Assembly: GCF_900101885.1 (NCBI RefSeq)
Contig: NZ_FNAN01000007.1
Location: 354,896 to 418,895, forward strand
DNA from: Dyadobacter soli
Lineage (GTDB): Bacteria > Bacteroidota > Bacteroidia > Cytophagales > Spirosomataceae
Length of the DNA: 64,000 nucleotides
Direction of reading: 5' to 3'
Every line of letters begins with the position of its first letter. Within the stretch, counting starts at the first letter, position 1. The notes beneath the pieces were generated by a model. The model was not told the DNA's origin. It saw only the letters and a program-made list of their open reading frames with translations, and ran no database searches. A program made the position numbers and the translations under genes. Positions 25,115 to 36,679 of this stretch are shown here, in pieces.

Positions 25115-27523
25115 ATGATTCGCAATTATTTCAAGATAGCCTGGCGCAACCTTGCCGGGAACAAAACTTACTCCATCGTGAACATCGGCGGACTGGCGCT
25201 CGGGATGACGGTGGCCATGCTCATCGGCCTCTGGATTTATGATGAGTTCTCCTACAACAAGTCCCACCAAAACTACCCGCGCATTGTGCGGGTGCTGCAA
25301 CAGCAAACCCTGGACGGAGAAATCAATACCGGCGCCAATGTGCCTGCACCATTATTCACGGAGCTCCAAAGCAGCCTCGGCGCCGATTTTGAACGTGTAG
25401 TGATCACCTCCTGGCTCCAAAGACACACGCTCACCTACGCAGGAACCGGTTTCACCAGGCCCGGCAACTTCATGTCTGCCGGAGCCGCGGAAATGCTTTC
25501 CCTCAAAATGATCCGCGGAAGCGCTGCCGGACTGAAAGACCCGGCTACGGTCCTGCTGTCTGAATCGACCGCGAAGGCTATTTTCAAGGATGCCGATCCG
25601 GTGGACAAGATGATAAAGATCAATAAGAAGCTCGATGTCAAAGTAGCGGGAGTTTATGTAGATATCCCCTACAATTCCGAGTTTCGCGAACTGGCGTTCA
25701 TCGCACCGTTCGAGCTGTTTGTTTCTTCGACGGATTGGGTAAAAGACGCCGTGACCAATGCCGAATGGCAGAACAGCTCTTTCCAAATCCTCGCCCAGCT
25801 TTCGGAAAACGCGGATTTAAATACATTATCACACAAAATCAGGGACATTAAAGCGAGAAAAGCCGATGCTGACGAGTTGAAGTTCAATCCCCGGATCCTG
25901 CTGCATCCGATGAGCCGCTGGCACCTGCATTCCGAATGGGAGAATGGCCGCAATGTTGGAGGGCGCATGGACTTTGTATGGCTTTTTGGAACGATCGGTC
26001 TGTTTGTACTCATACTGGCGTGTATCAATTTCATGAACCTGAGCACCGCGCGGTCGGCGCAGCGTGCGCGGGAGGTGGGTATCCGGAAGGCGATCGGCTC
26101 ATTACAGCGGCAGCTCGTCGGCCAGTTTCTGAGCGAATCGTTCGTGGTGGTCATGTTTGCCTTCCTGCTTTCGCTGGCACTGACGCGCCTGGCCTTGCCT
26201 ACCTTCAATGAGATTGCCGACAAGCAAATGCACATTCCGTGGAACGATCCGGCCTTTCTGGCGAGTATTGCCTTGTTTGCACTCCTGACGGCATTGATCG
26301 CCGGGAGCTATCCGGCATTCTACCTGTCTTCTTTCGAGCCGGTCAAAGCGCTCAAAGGGAGATTTGGCCATTCGGGGCGACGTGCGGCGCTGCCGCGAAA
26401 GGTGCTGGTAGTGGTTCAATTTACGGTGTCGGTGGTGTTGATGATCGGGACGGTTATCGTTTACAAGCAAATCCTGCACGCGAAGGACCGGCCGATCGGC
26501 TATACCAGGCAAGGGCTGCTGACCGTCCTGGTAAATAGCCCGGACATGCACACACACATCGATGCCGCTCTCGACGATCTGGTCAAAACCGGGACGGTAA
26601 CGGCGCTGGCGGAGTCGCAAGCCCCTCCTACCGAGGTATTTTCAGCCAATACCGGTTTCGACTGGAAAGGCAAAGATCCCGGCCTGCATTCGGAATTTGC
26701 AACCGTCGGCATTTCGCATAGTTTTGGAAAAACGGTCGGCTGGGAGTTTCTTGCCGGGCGCGATTTTATGCGAGCTATGTCGACGGACTCTTCGGGGATT
26801 GTAATCAATGAGGCCGCAGTGAAGTTCATGGGATTGGGCAAACGCAGCCTCGACGACGCCATTGGCGAAACCGTGACCTGGGACGGACGGCGTTTCAAAA
26901 TCATCGGCGTGATCAGGGATATGCTCATGGAGTCGCCCTACGACCCGGTCAAAAAGTCGATATTCTTCATTCACCCGAGAGCGGGCAGGTTTATCACGGC
27001 GAGGCTCAACCCGGAAACCAATGCAAGCGTTGCATTGAAAGCCGTGGAGGCCGTATTCAAAAAATACAGCCCGGATTCACCGTTCAACTACCAGTTTGCG
27101 GATCAGGAATTTGCATTGAAGTTTGCCGCGGAGGAGCGGGTCGGCGTGCTGGCGGCCCTATTTACGGTGCTGGCCATCATTATCTGCTGCCTCGGGCTAT
27201 TCGGAATGGCGTCGTTTATGGTGCAGCAGCGTACCAAAGAAATAGGCATCCGAAAAGTACTTGGCGCGTCACTCACAAGCTTGTGGCAGCTACTGTCCGT
27301 CGACTTCGTGGTCCCCGTGGCTATCTCGTGCCTGCTGGCAACGCCTATTGCATGGTATCTCATGGACCGATGGCTGGAAAAATATGCCTATCACACCGAA
27401 GTTTCATGGCTGATTTTCCTTACCGCGGCAATGGGTATGCTAACGGTCACAATCCTGACCGTTAGCTATAAAACCATTCGCGCCGCATTGCTCGACCCTG
27501 TGAAGAGCCTGCGGGCGGACTGA
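25115..27523 (+). CDS. MacB/FtsX-type ABC transporter permease
   Basis: 802 residues with the same duplicated architecture as the protein at 97: N-terminal helix (YSIVNIGGLALGMTVAMLIGLWI), MacB_PCD periplasmic domain, FtsX helices with EVGIRKAIGSLQRQL, a second periplasmic domain, and a final FtsX block with EIGIRKVLGASLTSL. No ATPase is adjacent. It is divergent from tetR with the palindrome in between, so TetR control is possible. The 3' end meets the gdhA stop with two bases between, leaving no room for a terminator. Confidence 0.9.
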   Translation: MIRNYFKIAWRNLAGNKTYSIVNIGGLALGMTVAMLIGLWIYDEFSYNKSHQNYPRIVRVLQQQTLDGEINTGANVPAPLFTELQSSLGADFERVVITSWLQRHTLTYAGTGFTRPGNFMSAGAAEMLSLKMIRGSAAGLKDPATVLLSESTAKAIFKDADPVDKMIKINKKLDVKVAGVYVDIPYNSEFRELAFIAPFELFVSSTDWVKDAVTNAEWQNSSFQILAQLSENADLNTLSHKIRDIKARKADADELKFNPRILLHPMSRWHLHSEWENGRNVGGRMDFVWLFGTIGLFVLILACINFMNLSTARSAQRAREVGIRKAIGSLQRQLVGQFLSESFVVVMFAFLLSLALTRLALPTFNEIADKQMHIPWNDPAFLASIALFALLTALIAGSYPAFYLSSFEPVKALKGRFGHSGRRAALPRKVLVVVQFTVSVVLMIGTVIVYKQILHAKDRPIGYTRQGLLTVLVNSPDMHTHIDAALDDLVKTGTVTALAESQAPPTEVFSANTGFDWKGKDPGLHSEFATVGISHSFGKTVGWEFLAGRDFMRAMSTDSSGIVINEAAVKFMGLGKRSLDDAIGETVTWDGRRFKIIGVIRDMLMESPYDPVKKSIFFIHPRAGRFITARLNPETNASVALKAVEAVFKKYSPDSPFNYQFADQEFALKFAAEERVGVLAALFTVLAIIICCLGLFGMASFMVQQRTKEIGIRKVLGASLTSLWQLLSVDFVVPVAISCLLATPIAWYLMDRWLEKYAYHTEVSWLIFLTAAMGMLTVTILTVSYKTIRAALLDPVKSLRAD

Positions 27524-27525
27524 AA

Positions 27526-29034
<1,509 letters not shown>

Positions 29035-29046
29035 GTAAAAATTAAG

Positions 29047-29058
29047 TTAGTGCGTTAA
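29047..29058. promoter_or_regulatory. Shared 12-bp operator-like element, copy 1
   Basis: TTAGTGCGTTAA has TTA/TAA ends and partial dyad symmetry. The same 12 bases occur at 30365-30376 ahead of the isomerase gene. Here it lies just downstream of the promoter, where a repressor would block initiation. The GntR regulator at 40032 is the obvious local candidate. Confidence 0.55.
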
Positions 29059-29064
29059 GTTATC

Positions 29065-30321
29065 ATGAAGAAAAACTACACCCGCTGGTTCGTCGTTTTC
29101 CTGGTTTTCATTGCTACCGGGCTCAGTTTCCTGGACCGCCAGGTGCTGTCCATTGCGGTGATCAAAATCCAGCAGGAATTTGGCTTTACGGATGTGGAAT
29201 ATGGCTGGGTGAATACCAGTTTTCTGCTGAGCTACGCGCTGATGTTCACCGTTGGCGGCCGCCTAATCGACAAAATCGGTGCGAAAAACGGCCTCGGCAT
29301 TGCGGTTGGGCTATGGTCGGTGGCCAATGCATTGCACGGCTTGATGACCAGCCTTCCCCAGCTGCTTGCATTCCGTTTCTTCCTCGGAATGGGCGAAGGC
29401 GCCTGCTTTCCCGGCGCGGCCAAGGCGGTGTATGAATGGTTTGATCAAAAGGAACGGGCACTTGCCAACGGCATAGCTATCGGCGGCGCTGCGATCGGTG
29501 CGGTCGTTGCACCTCCGCTAACGATATGGATATCAAACGCTTACGGCTGGCGTTCCGGATTTGTGGTACCTGGCCTGATCGGCATTCTATGGGTGATCGT
29601 CTGGTTCGCAACGCCCTGGCGCAAACGGGCGGCCGTATCTGATGCCCCGGCCCAAACCCCCGGCATACCGCTGGCGATCATCCTCCGGCAACGTACCACC
29701 TGGGTATTCATATTCATGCGCTTCATGCTCGATCCGGTGATGTATTTCATGATGTTCTGGATCCCGAAATACCTCAGCGAAGTGCGCCACGTACCTTTCG
29801 AAGAAATCGGGAACCTGTTTTGGGTACCATTCCTCGCACTGGGCGTTTCCAACATTCTCGGCGGCTATTTCTCTGATAATCTGATCAAAAAGAACATTAG
29901 TACCGACCGCGCGCGGAAAATCGTCATGGGCTGTGCGGCCGCATTGACGCTGGCGGTGCCGCTCACCGAATTCACCTCGTCGGTACCCATTGCGGTGGGA
30001 CTGATGGCGCTTTATATGTTCGCGCACGGTTGCTGGATTACCAATTACATTACCGCCATTTCCGACGTCTTCGGCTCCCGCGCCACTTCCACGGTGGTCG
30101 GACTTTCGGGCACGGCGGGCGCATTATCGAGCCTTATCCTGAACCCGATGATCGGGAAGATCATCGGCGAATACACCTACAAACCCCTCTGGATCGCCTG
30201 CGGGCTGCTTTACCCCATCGCCTTCGTGGTTTTCATTGTATTGATACCCAGGCTAATGCCCCTATTCGGCGAGCGAGAGGAGGCCTTGGCGACAGTTGCC
30301 GCCAACGATATCGACATTTAA
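29065..30321 (+). CDS. MFS transporter, hexuronate (ACS) type
   Basis: 418 residues with about twelve membrane helices. The N-terminus WFVVFLVFIATGLSFLDRQVLS and GEGACFPGAAKAVYEWF with GWRSGFVVPG are typical of the anion:cation symporter branch (ExuT, galactonate and related carriers). It probably brings an acidic or neutral monosaccharide across the inner membrane. It opens the plus-strand utilisation locus, with its own promoter and operator-like site, and the isomerase gene follows after 101 bp. Confidence 0.9.
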   Translation: MKKNYTRWFVVFLVFIATGLSFLDRQVLSIAVIKIQQEFGFTDVEYGWVNTSFLLSYALMFTVGGRLIDKIGAKNGLGIAVGLWSVANALHGLMTSLPQLLAFRFFLGMGEGACFPGAAKAVYEWFDQKERALANGIAIGGAAIGAVVAPPLTIWISNAYGWRSGFVVPGLIGILWVIVWFATPWRKRAAVSDAPAQTPGIPLAIILRQRTTWVFIFMRFMLDPVMYFMMFWIPKYLSEVRHVPFEEIGNLFWVPFLALGVSNILGGYFSDNLIKKNISTDRARKIVMGCAAALTLAVPLTEFTSSVPIAVGLMALYMFAHGCWITNYITAISDVFGSRATSTVVGLSGTAGALSSLILNPMIGKIIGEYTYKPLWIACGLLYPIAFVVFIVLIPRLMPLFGEREEALATVAANDIDI

Positions 30322-30364
30322 TTTTTATCATACCAAAACAGGGAAAAACTGTTGCCAAAAAAAC

Positions 30365-30376
30365 TTAGTGCGTTAA
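30365..30376. promoter_or_regulatory. Shared 12-bp operator-like element, copy 2
   Basis: Exact second copy of TTAGTGCGTTAA, 46 bp before the isomerase start codon. A TTG about 15 bases upstream may be part of a promoter that this element overlaps. Confidence 0.55.
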
Positions 30377-30422
30377 CTATTAAACTATAAAGAAACCATA
30401 AGAATTAACATTTAACCAACTC

Positions 30423-31922
30423 ATGGGAAATACATTACAAAGTGAAAATCATCAGGCAGAGGAAGCGATCATCCGGAAACGCGAGCCTACCAGGCCCAGG
30501 ATCGGCGTTTTTGGAGTGGGTTATTTCAAATATTGGAGCCAGTTCGACGGCCTGCTTGACGATATGCTGCGCAAACAGGCAGTTTTCATTGAAAAAATCC
30601 GCGCCGGCTCGCACGTCGAACTGGTTGATTTCGGGCTGGTCGATACGGTGCAGAAGGCGTATGAACTCGTACCGAAACTCCATGCGGCCAACCTCGACCT
30701 GGTTTTCTGCGATATGCTTACCTACGCTACGTCCAACACATTCGGAACGATTATCCGGAACCTGAATGTGCCGATCGTGCTCGTAGCATTGCAGCCCGAC
30801 CAGGCGATGGATTACACGCGCGCCTCGACTTACATGCAGCTCTACAACGACGATATTTGCTCCCTGCCCGAGTTTGCAGGCGTGGCGGCGCGTATGGGCA
30901 AGCAGGTTCCGGACATGGTCATCGGCACCTTGCACGGCGACGCGCAGGCCGACGCCGAGATCGAAGAATATTGCCGCATTGCTGCCGTACTGCACGATGT
31001 ACGCACTTCGCGGATCGGCCACATCGGCCACCCGATCGAGGCGATGCTCGATATGCATTCCGATTCGACGATGTTCACGGCGCATTTCGGCGCGCATATT
31101 GTTCAGTGCGAGGCGCATGAGATTGTGACGCATTACCAGCAGGCCGATCGCGCCGACATCGAGCACATGAAGGAACGCATTCTCGACTTCTTCGACACAC
31201 CGGACCCCGTTTCCGACCCAATTTCCGAAAAACTCCGCGACAGCGACCTCGAAACCGCTGCGCGCGTGACCGTCGCGCTCGAAAAGTTCGTGGAAGCGAA
31301 ACAGCTCGACGGCCTCGCCTACTACTACGAAGGCCCCGATGGCAGCGAAACCCGCACCGTAATGTCGAACCTCATTGTCGGCAATTCGCTCCTTACCGGC
31401 GCGGGTTTCCCGATGTGCGGCGAGTCGGACCTGAAAACGTGTTTCGCGATGCTGATCATGGAACGTTTAGGCATCGGCGGTAGCTTCGCCGAATTCCACC
31501 CGGTCGATTTCAAGGAAGGTTTTGTGCTCGTGGGGCACGACGGGCCGCATAATGTGGCCATTGCGGAAGGGAAACCGGTTTTGCGCAGCCTCACCAAATA
31601 CCACGGCAAGCCCGGTTTCGGTGCAGGTGTGGAGTTTAAAATTAAAGAAGGGCCGATTACCATGTTGAGTATCAACTCTACTTACGATGGAAGGTTCAAA
31701 TTTGTGATCGCCGAAGGTCAGTCGGTCGAAGGGCCCATTCCGCCCACCGGCAACACCAATACCCGCGGTTTTTTCAAACCCGACGTCCGCACTTTCCTTC
31801 AACGATGGATGAAGGAAGGCCCTACGCACCACTTTGCACTGGGTGTAGGCCACCACGCGAGCGCTATTGTCAAAATAGCCCGATACCTCAACCTGGAAGC
31901 CGTCGTCATCCGCGAAGATTGA
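30423..31922 (+). CDS. L-arabinose/L-fucose isomerase-family protein
   Basis: 499 residues, cytoplasmic. The fold family is recognisable from RIGVFGVGYFKYWSQF at the N-terminus and from the four metal-ligand regions of arabinose isomerases: MCGESDLKTCF, SFAEFHPVDF, LVGHDGPHN and ALGVGHHAS. All candidate Glu/His ligands are present, so an active aldose-ketose isomerase is likely. It is too diverged to call araA; the sugar is unknown. It would act on the monosaccharide brought in by the MFS carrier upstream. Confidence 0.82.
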   Translation: MGNTLQSENHQAEEAIIRKREPTRPRIGVFGVGYFKYWSQFDGLLDDMLRKQAVFIEKIRAGSHVELVDFGLVDTVQKAYELVPKLHAANLDLVFCDMLTYATSNTFGTIIRNLNVPIVLVALQPDQAMDYTRASTYMQLYNDDICSLPEFAGVAARMGKQVPDMVIGTLHGDAQADAEIEEYCRIAAVLHDVRTSRIGHIGHPIEAMLDMHSDSTMFTAHFGAHIVQCEAHEIVTHYQQADRADIEHMKERILDFFDTPDPVSDPISEKLRDSDLETAARVTVALEKFVEAKQLDGLAYYYEGPDGSETRTVMSNLIVGNSLLTGAGFPMCGESDLKTCFAMLIMERLGIGGSFAEFHPVDFKEGFVLVGHDGPHNVAIAEGKPVLRSLTKYHGKPGFGAGVEFKIKEGPITMLSINSTYDGRFKFVIAEGQSVEGPIPPTGNTNTRGFFKPDVRTFLQRWMKEGPTHHFALGVGHHASAIVKIARYLNLEAVVIRED

Positions 31923-31952
31923 CGGGGACATTTACCGATTCGTTTACGCACG

Positions 31953-31990
31953 CAGCCGCTTCGGCTGATTCAGAGCCTTTTTGTCTTTTT
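31953..31990 (+). terminator. Weak hairpin and T-rich tract between isomerase and susC
   Basis: CAGCCG and CGGCTG pair around a three-base loop (31953-31967), followed after nine bases by CTTTTTGTCTTTTT. The T-tract is offset from the stem, so partial termination or attenuation is the most that can be suggested. Confidence 0.3.
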
Positions 31991-32030
31991 CAAACCCTTT
32001 TTCGAGTTCAATCTTAAAAAATTGAAGACT

Positions 32031-35000
32031 ATGATTCGTATTCTATTCCCCGGACGCTGGCTGTGGATCGGCTGTCTGCTTTGCTGCCTCGCCCTCCGCG
32101 GCGCGCCTTCATTCGCCCAATCCGACGGTCGGAACACCATTACCGGCAAGATTACCGGCGACGCCGACAAGGCCCCGCTGATCGGCGCTACCATTACCGA
32201 GAAAGGCACCAACAATGGAACGGTCGCGGATGTGGATGGTAATTTCAAACTGTCGGTTGCACCCGGAGCCAGCATTGTCGTGAGCTTTATCGGCTATGTT
32301 CCGCAGGAAATACAAGTTGGCAGCCGCGCGGTAATCGACGTGGCGCTCATCGCCGACCAGCATCAATTGCAGGATGTGGTGGTGGTTGGCTACGGTACGC
32401 AACGCAAAAAAGACCTTACCGGCTCCATTGCCAAGATTTCCGGTGACCAACTCATCCAGCCTTCCGCCGGCAGTTTCGACCAGATGCTCCAAGGCAAGGC
32501 GCCGGGCGTGCAGATCACCCAAACCACCGGCGCACCGGGCGGTAATGTGAACGTGCTGATCCGCGGCGTGAGCTCCATTACCGGCGGTAATCAGCCGCTG
32601 TACGTGGTCGACGGCTTCGCGATCGGCTCGGGCGGCGGCGGTTCTGACATGCGTAATTACGGCGGAAACAACTTTTCCTCCGCAGGCATGGCGGCTAACA
32701 CTACCAACCGTGTGAACCCGCTGGCGTCCATTAACCCGTCGGACATTGAATCCATCGAAATCCTGAAAGACGCTTCGGCCACGGCCATTTACGGTTCGCG
32801 CGGGGCAAACGGGGTGGTGATTATTACTACCAAAAGGGGCGCTTACGGCAAGTCGCAGATCAGTGTGGACGCTTCCTATGGGTTCCAGGAAGTGGCGCAC
32901 AAGCTGGAAATGATGAATGCGAAGCAATACGCCGACTACGTGGTCGACGGCCGCGACAATGCGTGGGTGTATGCGGGCGGAAAAGCCGCGGACCCCAATG
33001 AAGTACGGTCGGTGAACACGCGGGTGCGGCCCGATTTCAGGAACCCCGAATCGCTTACGACCGATACCGACTGGCAGGATGTGCTCTTCCGCACGGCACC
33101 GGTGAGGAATTTGCAGTTATCGTCCACAGGCGGCACCGAAAAGGCCCGGTACTTCATTTCCGGTGGTTATTTTTCGCAGGAAGGTGTGATTATCAATTCC
33201 GACTACACCCGTTTCAACCTGCGCGTAAACCTCGACGCGCAGATCACCAAACGCATTAAAATCGGGACTTCTACATTCGGATCATATGGTTACGGCCGGT
33301 TTGTGAATACCGAATCGCATTACGGGGCCGGCGGATTGCTGGCGAATGCATTGGCCGCCTCTCCTACCATTCCGGTTTACGATGCGAACGGAGGTTATTA
33401 TTTCAACCAGAACGATGTGAACGACGGCCTGGGCTTCCTCGCCAATGTGCTGGCCGTGGCCGACGGCTCCGGCGACCGACGTAAAGTGATGGACATTGTT
33501 ACCAATAATTTTATCGAGGTAAATATCAATGATCATCTCACCTTTAAAAGCTCGATCGGGGTGAGTTTCAATACCAATAACATCCGTTTATGGCGCTCTT
33601 CCGCAGTTCCGAACTTCGGCACATTGAACTACCCCGCCACCGCCGGTACATCGCGGGCCGAAAACCTGAACTGGCTGAACGAAAACACATTGACCTATGC
33701 CAGGGTTTTTAATAACAAACATTTTGTCAACGGACTGATCGGCTTCACCGCCCAGAAAAACAGCCGCGACCTGGTGTCGACAGGCGCCTCCGATTTCCCG
33801 ACCGAATATGTACCGTTCATTACGGCGGGTATCGTCAACGCCGGTTCGCAGAGCATTAACGAATGGTCGCTGCTATCGATGATGGCACGGGTAACCTACT
33901 CTTATGCAGGCAAATACATGCTTACCGCTACGGTACGGCGCGATGGCAGTTCAAGATTTGGGGCAAACAACCGCTGGGGCGCATTCCCATCGTTCTCGGT
34001 TGGCTACAACATTGCGGAGGAAGAGTTTATGAAAAACCAGAATGTGGTCAGCAACCTGAAACTGAGGGCCAGCTATGGCATTTCCGGGAACAACCAGATC
34101 GGCGATTACACCAGCATTGGTTTGCTTTCGACCACAAGGTATGTCAAAAACCGTGCGCTCAATCCGGGGCTCATTCCCAGCACATTATCCAACGATAACC
34201 TGACCTGGGAAAAATCAAAACAGACCAATATCGGCCTCGACCTGAGCTTGTTCAAAGACCGCATTACCCTCACCGCCGACGCCTACCGCGACCGTAAGAC
34301 CGACCTGCTGCTTGCCGTGCAACTGCCCGCGGCATCGGGTTTCAACAGTTCCACCCAGAACATCGGCGATATCGAGAACAAAGGCTTCGAACTCGGCCTG
34401 CAAACCGTGAACATTCGCCACAAAAGCTTTGAATGGAGTACCAATCTCACATTCAGCCATAACGAAAACAAGGTCCTGAAACTCGCTACCGAAGGCGGCC
34501 GGATCGCCAATTCGGCCTACCAGATTACCCAGGTAGGCTCCCCGATTTCGAGTTTTTACCTGATCAACAAACTGGGCGTGTTCATGAACAGCCAGGAGCT
34601 GGACGGCGCCGCATTGCAGCACCCTGCCACGCAGGCCGGCGACCTGAAATTCGAGGATGTGAACAAGGACGGCGTCATCAACCAGAGCGACCGCAAGATC
34701 GTGGGCTCGCCCTGGCCGGATTACACCTGGGGTATGGACAACAATTTCTCCCTCGGTAACCTGAGCCTCAACGTCTCGCTCGTGGGCTCGCACGGCGCGT
34801 ACACGTACCTGGACGCGGGAGCTTCATTGCTCGGGGATAATGGCGTGCAAAACAACCTCGTACTGACCGACCGCAGATGGCGCTCCGAAGCCGATCCCGG
34901 TGACGGCATCATGCCCCGCTCGATCCGGAGCAACCATGCGCTGGGTTTCGGCACGTCGTCGCATTACCTGTTCGACAATTCGTTTACCCGCATTAAAAAC

Positions 35001-35222
35001 ATCCGGCTGGCATATAACCTGCCGAAAAGCCTGACACGGCGCCTGGGTGTGACCCATTTGAATGTGTATGCCAATGTCGCCAACGTGTACACTTTCACGG
35101 ATTACGTAGGCTACGACCCCGAGTCGAGCATTACCGGCGACAACGTGGTGAATGCGGGCATCGATTACCTCAACTACCCGCTGCCGCGCACTTATACAAT
35201 CGGTGTCAAACTCACTCTCTAA
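32031..35222 (+). CDS. SusC/RagA TonB-linked outer-membrane transporter (no STN)
   Basis: About 1063 residues from the ATG at 32031 (a TTG three codons earlier is less likely). Signal peptide, then directly the carboxypeptidase-like domain (GKITGDADKAPLIGATITEKG) with no STN domain, then LQDVVVVGYGTQRKKDLTGS, plug (VNVLIRGVSSITGGNQPLYVVDG; ATAIYGSRGANGVVIITTKRG) and barrel ending in TIGVKLTL. Lack of STN fits control by a one-component regulator rather than ECF/FecR. The susD partner starts 11 bp after its stop. Confidence 0.95.
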   Translation: MIRILFPGRWLWIGCLLCCLALRGAPSFAQSDGRNTITGKITGDADKAPLIGATITEKGTNNGTVADVDGNFKLSVAPGASIVVSFIGYVPQEIQVGSRAVIDVALIADQHQLQDVVVVGYGTQRKKDLTGSIAKISGDQLIQPSAGSFDQMLQGKAPGVQITQTTGAPGGNVNVLIRGVSSITGGNQPLYVVDGFAIGSGGGGSDMRNYGGNNFSSAGMAANTTNRVNPLASINPSDIESIEILKDASATAIYGSRGANGVVIITTKRGAYGKSQISVDASYGFQEVAHKLEMMNAKQYADYVVDGRDNAWVYAGGKAADPNEVRSVNTRVRPDFRNPESLTTDTDWQDVLFRTAPVRNLQLSSTGGTEKARYFISGGYFSQEGVIINSDYTRFNLRVNLDAQITKRIKIGTSTFGSYGYGRFVNTESHYGAGGLLANALAASPTIPVYDANGGYYFNQNDVNDGLGFLANVLAVADGSGDRRKVMDIVTNNFIEVNINDHLTFKSSIGVSFNTNNIRLWRSSAVPNFGTLNYPATAGTSRAENLNWLNENTLTYARVFNNKHFVNGLIGFTAQKNSRDLVSTGASDFPTEYVPFITAGIVNAGSQSINEWSLLSMMARVTYSYAGKYMLTATVRRDGSSRFGANNRWGAFPSFSVGYNIAEEEFMKNQNVVSNLKLRASYGISGNNQIGDYTSIGLLSTTRYVKNRALNPGLIPSTLSNDNLTWEKSKQTNIGLDLSLFKDRITLTADAYRDRKTDLLLAVQLPAASGFNSSTQNIGDIENKGFELGLQTVNIRHKSFEWSTNLTFSHNENKVLKLATEGGRIANSAYQITQVGSPISSFYLINKLGVFMNSQELDGAALQHPATQAGDLKFEDVNKDGVINQSDRKIVGSPWPDYTWGMDNNFSLGNLSLNVSLVGSHGAYTYLDAGASLLGDNGVQNNLVLTDRRWRSEADPGDGIMPRSIRSNHALGFGTSSHYLFDNSFTRIKNIRLAYNLPKSLTRRLGVTHLNVYANVANVYTFTDYVGYDPESSITGDNVVNAGIDYLNYPLPRTYTIGVKLTL

Positions 35223-35233
35223 AAGCATTACCC

Positions 35234-36667
35234 ATGAAAAAGTACCTTTTATACAGCCTCATCGCGGTCGCCGCCAGTTCCTGCTCCGATTTCCTGAGTT
35301 TGCAGCCGGAGTACCAGATCAGTGAAAATTCGTTTTACAAAAGTCCCAAAGACTTTGAAACCGCATTGGTGGGAAGTTACGCCGGCCTGCAAGCCTTGCA
35401 CAACACTGCGCTGATCGACCTGGGCGACCTCACGACGGACAATACCGACATTAAATCCACCTCTCCGCTGGTGGCCGAAGCTGAATGCGACGAAGTGAAC
35501 CTGACCGCCTCCAACGATTTTCTCAATTCGGTATGGAGCAATAGTTTCGCGACCATCGCACGGTCCAACAACATCCTCTCGCGCCTCGACGCGGTGACCA
35601 TGACCGACGCGCAGAAGAACCAGTACAAGGGCGAAGCATTGTTTTTGAGGGCCTATGCCTACTTCTACCTCGTTCGCCTGTTCGGCAATGTGCCTGTGGT
35701 GGATGTGGCATTCAGAAGTCCGGACGAGATCATGAATTTCGACATGACGCGCCGGCCGGTAGCGGAGGTTTACAATGTGATCACCCAGGATTTGATCCAG
35801 GCGGCCACGTTGCTGAACGGCATCGCCGGTTTGAGCAAATCCCAGGCTTCCGTGGGCGCCGCCAAAACGCTTTTGGGTAAAGTGTATCTCACTAACAAAC
35901 AGTTTGACCTGGCGAAAACAGTTTTGAAAGAGGTGATCGACCAGAAAACCTATTCATTAAACCCCGACTACAAAAAGCTGTTCACCAATGGCAATGACGA
36001 GTTGCAGGAGTCGATTTTCGAGGTCAAATATTTGTCGGGCAATGTGGGCGAAGGCAATTCATTTTCGACGATTTTCATGCCTTCCCGGTTCGACGTGGGC
36101 ATGTTCCCCGGCAATATGCAGGGCGCAGGCAGGGTGTTGCCGACCCGCAAGATGGCCGATTCCTATGAGAAAGGGGATTTGAGAAGAACCGCATCGATCG
36201 GCGATTCGGTGAAACTGATTTCCGGCAAGTATGAAAAGGACTTGTTTGGACTGAAATTCGTGGATTTCACCACCGGCATTGTGGGTGACGGAGGTATTAA
36301 TTTCACCTCGTTGCGCTACGCCGATGTGCTATTAATGTACGCGGAGGCACTCAATGAAACGAGTAGCACCGCCGACGCGCATACTTACCTGAATACCGTG
36401 CGGAGCCGCGCCGGGTTGCCGGCGAAAACGGGCCTGGACAAGGCCGCATTCACACTGGCATTGGAAAACGAGCGGAAATTCGAGTTTTTCCTCGAAGGCC
36501 AGCGCTGGTTCGACCTCGTGCGGACGGGACGTTTCCAAGTCGTGATGAATCAGTATTTCAAAGACAACGGGCTGAATTTCAGTGTCGCCGACCACGAGGT
36601 ACTGATGCCGATCCCCTTGCGCGAAATCGACATTAACCCGAACCTGGGGCAGAATCCGGGCTATTAA
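35234..36667 (+). CDS. SusD/RagB-family outer-membrane lipoprotein
   Basis: 477 residues. The signal MKKYLLYSLIAVAASSC gives an early lipobox cysteine at residue 17, followed by SDFLSLQPEYQISENSFYKS. The C-terminal SusD marks are LALENERKFEFFLEGQRWFDLVRTG and PIPLREIDINPN...QNPGY. It is tightly spaced with its susC and the exported protein gene that follows (12 bp). Confidence 0.95.
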   Translation: MKKYLLYSLIAVAASSCSDFLSLQPEYQISENSFYKSPKDFETALVGSYAGLQALHNTALIDLGDLTTDNTDIKSTSPLVAEAECDEVNLTASNDFLNSVWSNSFATIARSNNILSRLDAVTMTDAQKNQYKGEALFLRAYAYFYLVRLFGNVPVVDVAFRSPDEIMNFDMTRRPVAEVYNVITQDLIQAATLLNGIAGLSKSQASVGAAKTLLGKVYLTNKQFDLAKTVLKEVIDQKTYSLNPDYKKLFTNGNDELQESIFEVKYLSGNVGEGNSFSTIFMPSRFDVGMFPGNMQGAGRVLPTRKMADSYEKGDLRRTASIGDSVKLISGKYEKDLFGLKFVDFTTGIVGDGGINFTSLRYADVLLMYAEALNETSSTADAHTYLNTVRSRAGLPAKTGLDKAAFTLALENERKFEFFLEGQRWFDLVRTGRFQVVMNQYFKDNGLNFSVADHEVLMPIPLREIDINPNLGQNPGY

Positions 36668-36679
36668 ACATTGATACCG

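Noticed and set aside
30423..31922. Naming the isomerase-family gene araA
   Set aside because: Metal-ligand regions are conserved but the sequence is too diverged from arabinose isomerase, and the locus lacks araB and araD.
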